Assembly (NCBI GenBank): GCA_019802505.1
Contig: JAFMOC010000082.1
Location: forward strand, 271,001-335,000
Length of the DNA: 64,000 nt
Reading direction: 5' to 3'
DNA from: Corydoras sp. C115
Taxonomy: Eukaryota > Chordata > Actinopteri > Siluriformes > Callichthyidae
The notes below the pieces were generated by a model. That model saw nothing but the letters and a program-made list of their open reading frames with translations. It was not told where the DNA came from and did no database searches. Shown piece by piece: positions 10,901 through 19,263 of the stretch. Position 1 is the first letter of the stretch. Each line of letters begins with the position of its first letter. The position numbers and the translations under genes were made by a program.

Positions 10901-13900
10901 ACTGCTGGACATTGGCGTAAACAGGGCGTTTAAAGTAAAGTTGCGGGTGGTGTGGGAGCGATGGATGATAGACGCTGAACACACGTTTACTAAAACACGG
11001 AGGCAGCGGCGGGCGAGTTACACCACCGTCTGTGAATGGGTTGTGGATGCCTGGGCTAAGGTTTCTGCTGTAACTGTTGTCCGAGCTTTCACGAAAGCCG
11101 GCGTCGTTGCTGAACAGCCGCCAGGCGACAAGACTCAGACATCGATGAGGGGGAACCCGGAGTGCTCGATAGTGAAATTGCGCAGCTTTTTAATTCAGAC
11201 ACAGAAGATGAGGACTTTGATGGATTTGGGGGAGAAGAGTGATTAAAATAATGTGTGTTTTGTCAAGTAGTAGAATAAACTTCAATTATAAATCACCATT
11301 TTACTTTTCTAGATCGTATGTTTTAGCAAGTGCCTTATAATACGGTGCCGTACAGAATAAGTACCGTACAGAAGTAGAGTCCGTAATTGAGACTGCGCCT
11401 TATAGTACGGTGCGCCTTATGGTCCAGAAAATACAGTAGCTCTATATGTTACCTCCTCCTCCTCTAAATGCAATTCATCCTCCCTCACTCCCATAGAGGG
11501 CAGTGTCTTCACTCAAACTTTGTCATAAAATTAAAATCATTAATTATCACCATTGTGTACAAGTTGTATGTATTTATAAAGCACATCGTGCGACACAATA
11601 AATTGATAATGAAATTCATTGCCAACACTTTTCATAATCGTTTTTTATCGATTCCTTGTTGCAGCCCTAGATTCTGGACAGTTATTGTGCATTATGCTTT
11701 ACTTCTCTATAACCACATTCACTACACCTTCCGTGTGACACAGTAGCACTGTGGTGTACCTCATTATTTTTAGTTGTGGTCGAGAAAACTGCACATGTTC
11801 TTTTGCACATAGCTGTACGCTTGTTTTGAGGTATGGTTCCAGTTAAGGTCCAAGTTTGTGTCAAAGGTACACTCAGAAGGCCTGTTACAGACTGGTAGAG
11901 GTCCTGTTCATCACACTCATCAGTTAATGTCTGAATAAACTTCGCATTGTTGCCCAGTGATAGATTGGCGTCCTGTCCTGGGTGTATCTACCCAGCGCCC
12001 AAAACGTTTTCCCCTGGAAGGGCATGGGAAACCCCCCCGCGACCCTAATATAGGATGAAGCAGAAGATAATGGATGGATCTTTCTGAAACATTTTTTTAA
12101 ATGTAACTTGGGACAACATTTTTCAACATATTTTTTTAAATGTGTTATTATATGCAGCAACAATTTTTATTACCACCCACTTCCCGTTATCTGATAAAGC
12201 TGAAACTATACACAATTGTTCATCGTCGATGACAACACATGAATCGATTTAAAATTGACCAATTAATTAACTAATAAGTGGTAATTAATTACTTTGTTTT
12301 CTATGGATTAATTGCCCATTTTCTACTAAATTACAATTTTCACAAGCTGAATTAATTTAGGATAGTCATTTAACATGGTGGCTTTTAAAAAAGATTTTTT
12401 TTATTTCGCTTGTTTTTCTTCTTAGAACACCAAAAAGCACATGGTTTAATCCATCCATCCATTCATTATCTTCTGCTTTATCCTCTATTAGGGTCACCGG
12501 GGAGGGGGGACATCTCTGGCGTTCTCCAGGAGAACGTCTCGGGCACAGGGCAGGTACACCCAGGACAATCTATTGCTAGGACCACTCACTCACACTAACA
12601 CACTATATGGGGCAATTTGGAGAATTCAGTTGACTTGATCCATGTTTTTTGACTGTGGGAGGAAACTGGAGAACCCGGAGGAAACCCACGCAGACACGGG
12701 GAGAACATGGAAACTCCACCCAGATTGGGATTCAAACCAGGAATCCCTCGCGCTGAGAGGCGAACGTGCTAACCACTAAGTCACTGTGCCGCCCCATGAT
12801 TTAATCATTAATATTAAATAAGACTTACATGTATGTTTATGAACACTTATATTTTGTATGAATCACATGATTTTAGTTAAAAAAAACAGTATGGGGGGTC
12901 CACATACTTATAGTTTGCCGCTGCGTGTTTTGTATACTGATTATCTGCAGCTCACTCATGCTACACTTCAGGCTTTTACTCTGAGAGCTCAAGTGAAAGG
13001 AAGTTGGACCTGTAGAAACTTGTATGAGAACTGAAACTTTCTCAGAAAGTCAGCTGGCTGCAACTTTTGTATCCTGTGTTATAGATATCTTGACCTAAAG
13101 GGCCTTTTAAATGTTTAATCAATAATGATATATAATACCAGTCAAAAGTTTGGACACACCTCCTTTTTGCTCCACTTCTTGTCCATTTTATCATTTCCAC
13201 TTACTGTAAAAATGGACTTTGTAGTACAATTACAGACTGTAGGTCATCTGTTTGTGGACTACAGTGCTGTCACCAGGTGGAAGGAATGAGGACCAGAGAT
13301 ATGATTGCTTTAAAAATACTCGCGCATGTAGACGTGCCGTGTAGAGTAGCCAGTCCTGTTGCGTTCAGATTTAATACTCTCTCCGCGGCATGTGCCATTC
13401 CTGCTTATAAAGCCACATGGTAATCAGATGGAGCCACCGTCACATGTACATACATTCTTAGTCTCCTTTACTCTGTTCTGAATTGGTCAGGACCCCAATA
13501 GTAGCACCACAGAGCAGGCTATGGCACAAGGTTCTGTTAGTGTTTATACATGTTCATTATGACATTCATATGCTGCTATTACAAAATGACCCAAGACTTT
13601 ATCCATCAATCCATTATCTTCCGCTTTATCCTCTATTAGGATCATGGGGGGGTGGGGTCGGTTCCCCATACCCATCCTGGGGAGAACGGCACCTGGGGAT
13701 TCGGGCGCTGGCCAGATACAATCTATCACTGGCACGCTCACATAGACACACACTATATGGGGCAAATTGGAGAATTCACTTGACCTTGATCCATGTTTTT
13801 GGACTGTGGGAGGAAACCGGAGAACCCGGAGGAAACCCATGTGGACACTGAGGGACATGGAAACTGCACCCAGATTGAGAATCTAACACAATCTATAGCG

Positions 13901-16071
13901 CTGAGAGGAGAACGTGCTAACCACTAAGCCACCGTGCTGCCCACAAGTCTTTATATTACAAATATCCATAATGAATTATAATATAAACTTTTATATAAAA
14001 CCAATAGTTCCGCTCCCTAAATATGATTGGCTGAGCCGTTTGTCCAGCCGTGACTATTGACAATAATGCACAACACTGACTGATTCACATTCATATCACT
14101 GAGTGAAATAAAATACTCCATCCATGATCTTCAGCTTTATCCTCTACTAGGGCTACGGAGGGGGTTCCCCATGCCCATCCAGGGGAGAACATTTCAGGCG
14201 CTGGGCAGATACACCCAGGACAGGGCGCCAATCTATCACTGGGCACTCTCACTCACACAGACAAACACATAATACCGTATATGGGGCAATTTAGAGCATT
14301 CAGTTTACCTTGAAATCCATGTTTTTGGACTAATCACAAAATTTTGTAAATCTCAAAGGGTTGCCATAACCACTCATTGAGCAGGCAGCAGGTACCGAAC
14401 CAGGAGTTTTCATCAAACATCCAGCTCAACCAACCATAGAACTGCAACAAAAGAACCTGCATCGAGGTTGAGGGTCTCAATGATGAGACAGCAGGGCTGG
14501 CTTAAATAACATCAACTGGGTCAGGTGACCCCCGAGTAATCGAACGAAATCAAAACAGAAACAGAAAAAAGAACCAAAATGAGAAGCTCACACCAAATCA
14601 ACCGACAGAAGGGTGCCATAGATCCTGAAAACATTTATCCTATCCCAGCAGTGTCACTGAGGTGAGGTGAGGTGTTTAAATGAAACTACAGAAGCACTGC
14701 TGAACTAAACTCCCCACCACATCGAGCCTATCACTGCAGAACAATAGAGAAGTCTGTAATTGTAGAACTAGAGTCCATCTATATGGTAAGAGGAAAAAAT
14801 AGACAATAGAACAAAAAGGGGGTGTGTTCAAATCTTTTGGCTGTTACTGTAATACTAAAATTAGATGTTTACTGCAGATCCGTCAGGACCTTGTTTTAAA
14901 CAGAAGAACATCATTAAAAAGAATAACTTTCTTGGTAGTTGTTAGAAGCTCGTTCTTCCCCGGAAAATCGGCTACGCGGGAAGGAATGCGTACGCCGCTC
15001 GCGCCTAGTGAGCGCTTCCCGGGAACGGCTACGCGGGAAAGATTGCGTACGCCGGTCCGCTGGGTGAAACGCTCCCACGAATACAACCTGCACGGGAGTA
15101 ATGCGCAGCGCCGCACCGTGGTTGAGCGCGGAAGGAGAGTTCCAGACACCGGGATAAAAAACAAAACGGAGATTTATTATTAAAATTGGTGTAGGGACAC
15201 CAACGGAAAAGGGAAACAAACGAACAAGACTAACACCTGGGTAAAAAAAACACAAAGACGTGCATGGGATTTAGGGTATACGGAACTAAATACAAAAGAC
15301 ACCCGGTCACGTGCACAAAATAAACGAATCACCCCACGGAGTCTAAGAATACACAAATGAGGGACAGGTGCCCCAGGCACCTGTGATAGTAGTTTACACC
15401 GAGTCAATAAGAGTGATGTGTTACCTTATGTCTGTGCAGTGAATTTATGTCAACTGTTGTGCAATGGTTTTCTATATCAGATGAAACGACCATTTGGTTA
15501 AAGGGATATTTTCACCTCTTAGGCTGAGTGGACTGTCTCCGTTCCAAGGAGATACAGATGAGGAAACACTGAAGAACATCATAGCTCTGAAGTATGAGTT
15601 TGAGCCACACTACTTCAACCAGACAACGTCAATGGCCAAAGACTTCATCCAAAAACTTCTAGTTACAGATCAGGTGTAAGTATTCTTTCAAAGTATGTTT
15701 AAATAGATGGGTTTAAACACTCTGTTGTCTGTCTTGGCAGGATTTGACTTTAAGGTTGTCTTTAAGTGAATTGTCCACCAATTATATTGCGTTATCATTG
15801 TCATCATATATATATGTATATATATAAATATAGAGCGGCGTGGTGGCTTAGTTGATAGCATGTTCACCTCTCAGCGAAGTTTCCATGTTCTCCCCGTGTC
15901 AGCGTGGGTTTCCTCCAGGTTCCCCGGTTTCCTCCCACAGTCCAAAAACATGGATCAAGGTCAACTGAATTTTCCAAATTGCCCCATGTGTGTTTGTCTG
16001 TGTGAGTGAGTGTGTGCCCAGCGATAGATTGCCGCCCTGTCCTTGGTGTATCTGTCCAACGCCTGAGACAT

Positions 16072-16122
<51 letters not shown>

Positions 16123-17968
16123 CAATCTGGGTGGAGTTTGCATGTTCTCCCTGTGTCCGCGTAAGTTTCCTCCTGGTTCTCCGGTTTCCTCCCACAGTCC
16201 AAAAACATAGATCAAGGTAAATAGATTTTTCCCAATTGCCCCATATAGAGTGTGTTTGTGTGTGGGTGTCTGTGTGAGTGTGTGCTCAGCAATATATTGG
16301 CGTCCTGTCCTGGGTGTATCTGCCCAGCGCCCGAAATGTTCTCCCCTGGATGGGCATGGGAACCCACCCCCCACCCGTGACCTTGGTAGAGGATAAAGCA
16401 GAAGATTAGTTTGTATAGTATATATAAATACTGAATGCACTGAATATAAGCTTTTACCTTTTTCTGATTTGTTGGCTCCTGTAGAGAGAGGATGACTGCA
16501 GAGGAATGTCTGGTTCACCCGTGGATCAAGGTGAGATCAACAAAACCATTTTCACTTCACTGTGTTAGAGTGAGATCACCAGCTACTGTACGGAATATTT
16601 TGATTTGTCTTTTAGCCGCTCACCAGAACACAGATGGCCAAACGGAATCGTTCTTCCATCAACATGAAGAACTTCAAAATGTTTAATGCCAGAAGAAAGT
16701 GGAAGGTGTGTGAGTTTTTTTTTTTTATTATTATTTTTTTTTTCTTATATAAACATTCATCCATTATCTTCCGCTTTATCCTCTATTAGAGTCGCGGGGG
16801 GGTTCCCCCATGCCCATCCAGGGGAGAACGTTTTGGGCGCTGGGCTGATACACCAGGACAGGGTGCCAATCTATTGCTGGGCACACACTCACTCACACAG
16901 ACACACTCTATATACTCCTGGGAACCGAGAAATAAAAGTTCATCAGACTAATTAAAAAACTATTGAGGGTGAAATAAACAACTTACATAGACTTTTGTTG
17001 AATTCATTTTTATTTTATTTTTACAGCATGACCATTTGAAGTGGACAAAAAAAAACATTCTTATATTAAAAGCGAGCCAAGCGTAAAATACAAAAAGTAA
17101 CCAGTTTGATTGTAGAGTCATAAGTAGTTCACTCATACTAACAATCCAGTTTAGTATGAAAGGCGACCTGAAATTAAGATGAAAATGAGTGTAAACTGTA
17201 AAATATGAAAAATCACAATCAATAGACACTATTTGCCATAACTTTCCTCCTTCCAGAAAATGTGCTTGTTCTTATGGCAGCCATATTGGAGGAAAAGAAA
17301 TGGAAGGGTCCAAACCGATCATATTTCATCATTGGAAAGCCCAGGAAGTCCTCTTTATAAAACAACAAATATTTATAGAGAATCTCTAAATTTAAATAAT
17401 TATCTATGTAAAACAAATGGCCGTTACAGAGGACGCAAGTCTATAAGTTGGTTAACAGCAGGATATGGGGCAATTTAGAGCATTTATTCATTCATTCATT
17501 CATTCATTATCTCCCGCTTTATCCTCTATTAGGGTCGCGGTGGGGTTCCCCATGCCCATCCAGGGGAGAACGTCTCGGGCGCTGGGCAGGTAGACCCAGG
17601 ACAGGGCGCCAATCCAACCCTGGGCACTCACTCACTCACACAGACACACTCTATATGGGGCAATTTTGAGAATTCAATGGACTTGATCCATGTTTTTGGA
17701 CTGTGGGAGGAAACCGGAGAACCCAGAGGAAACCCATGGGCAGAACATGGAAACTCCACCCAAATTGGGATTCAAACCTGGATCCCCAGTGCTGAGAGGA
17801 GAACGTGCTAACCACTAAGCCACCTTGGCACCCGATTTAAAATATATAATTTATATATGTTTAGTAATTTATATCGACCGGTTATTCAAATATTCATTCA
17901 TTGGTTGAGAGAACTGGGCAGATACGCCGAGGACAGGGTGCCAATATATCACTGAGCACACACTCACA

Positions 17969-18009
<41 letters not shown>

Positions 18010-19206
18010 CATGGTGCAATTTAGAGTCTCAATTTACCTTCAGTTCATTTTTGTAAATTGCGTGAACCAGAGAGCCTGGAGGAAACCCATGCAGACAGGG
18101 GGAAAACATGGAAACTCCACCCAGATTGGGATTCCAACCTGGATCCCCAGCACTGAGAGGAGAAAGTGTTAACCATTAAACCACTATGCCGCCTAATGCA
18201 CAGTGCTGACCTCTGATATCACTTAACACTATGCTTCTCAGGTGCTTTATAATGTAGCATACATACAATGTATCAGGCGTTCTGGGCAGGTGTAGGCTTG
18301 TGGTTAGGGAACTAGGCTTTGTCCCCACAAAGTACCATGGCTGATGTGCCCTTGAGCAAAGCACCTAACCAGAGTTGCTCCCCGGGCGCCATGTCCAAGG
18401 CTGCCCACCACTCCGGGTACATGTGCTGACTTCACCAGTGTGTTAAATGTGTGTTTCACTGCACAGATGGGTTAAATGTGAAGGATGCATTGCTCTGTGT
18501 GTAGACAAAATAGATCACTTTTAAACACCATATGTTATTGTTTATAGTGTTATTACAATATTCTCCATAATTTGTTATCAACATCTAGCAAGTGGAAACT
18601 GAACCTGCACTTGCATTTAAATGAGTACTGTGCTGTTGCTCTGTGGAGATAATGTGACTGAAGTTGTGAATTAATCTCTGAGCAATGGAGACACCTGCTG
18701 TTCGTATGGCTGAGCAAAATGCAAAACGGCACATTGAGGACACAAATGCCCCCATGAGCCGACTTTAGCTTTAGGCCTCCTGCTTAAATTATGCACTTTA
18801 GACAAATTTTGGATTAAGGATTTTCATAGTCGAATCTGATTCGTCAGATTTTCCCTATAGTCGACTGATAGTCGAATCACTTAAAATTTCACCACAAGAT
18901 GGCGCTATAAGCATGGTTTTTAAAAAATATTTTTTTTTATATATTTTACTTGTTTTTCTATAGCACCGTAAATGGGTTAAAGCGCACACATCATTTAAAA
19001 AAAATATTAACAGAAATTAGGATGATTTTATTTGACAAAAGGCTATATATATAACGAAAACAAAGACATTTCATGTAAAAACTAATGGTTAGCAGCAGCC
19101 ATGGGCACCCCCATGTGGTCAAAATGGTACATTCGACTGTGAGGTTCATAGTCGACTACGGTTCTCCGAATCGAATCGTCGAATCAGCGAATATTGCAGC
19201 TCACCC

Positions 19207-19263
<57 letters not shown>

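Larger units (their letters stand above)
10368..11669 (+). mobile_element. hAT element (TAGGACTGCAAC..GTTGCAGCCCTA) carrying a pogo
   Basis: Inverted ends TAGGACTGCAACTAACGATT and TCCTTGTTGCAGCCCTA. The 8-bp target duplication is GGTTCTGG/GATTCTGG. Once the pogo at 10635-11438 is removed, about 500 bp remain, so it is non-autonomous. Confidence 0.85.
13136..14852. mobile_element. Tc1/mariner-like element with ~110-bp TIRs
   Basis: Left end ACCAGTCAAAAGTTTGGACA and right end (reverse complement) ACAGTAACAGCCAAAAGATT align through about 110 bases to ATTACAGACT. The interior has no transposase and contains two SINEs and a copy of repeat U2. Family placing rests on memory of fish termini. Confidence 0.7.

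Noticed and set aside
10806..11246. Possible domesticated pogo-derived gene
   Set aside because: It lies in a TIR-bounded element, has a frameshift, lacks the catalytic core and recurs as a similar remnant at 48 kb.
16072..16118. TA run as an origin or promoter element
   Set aside because: Ordinary (TA)n microsatellite between two SINE pieces.
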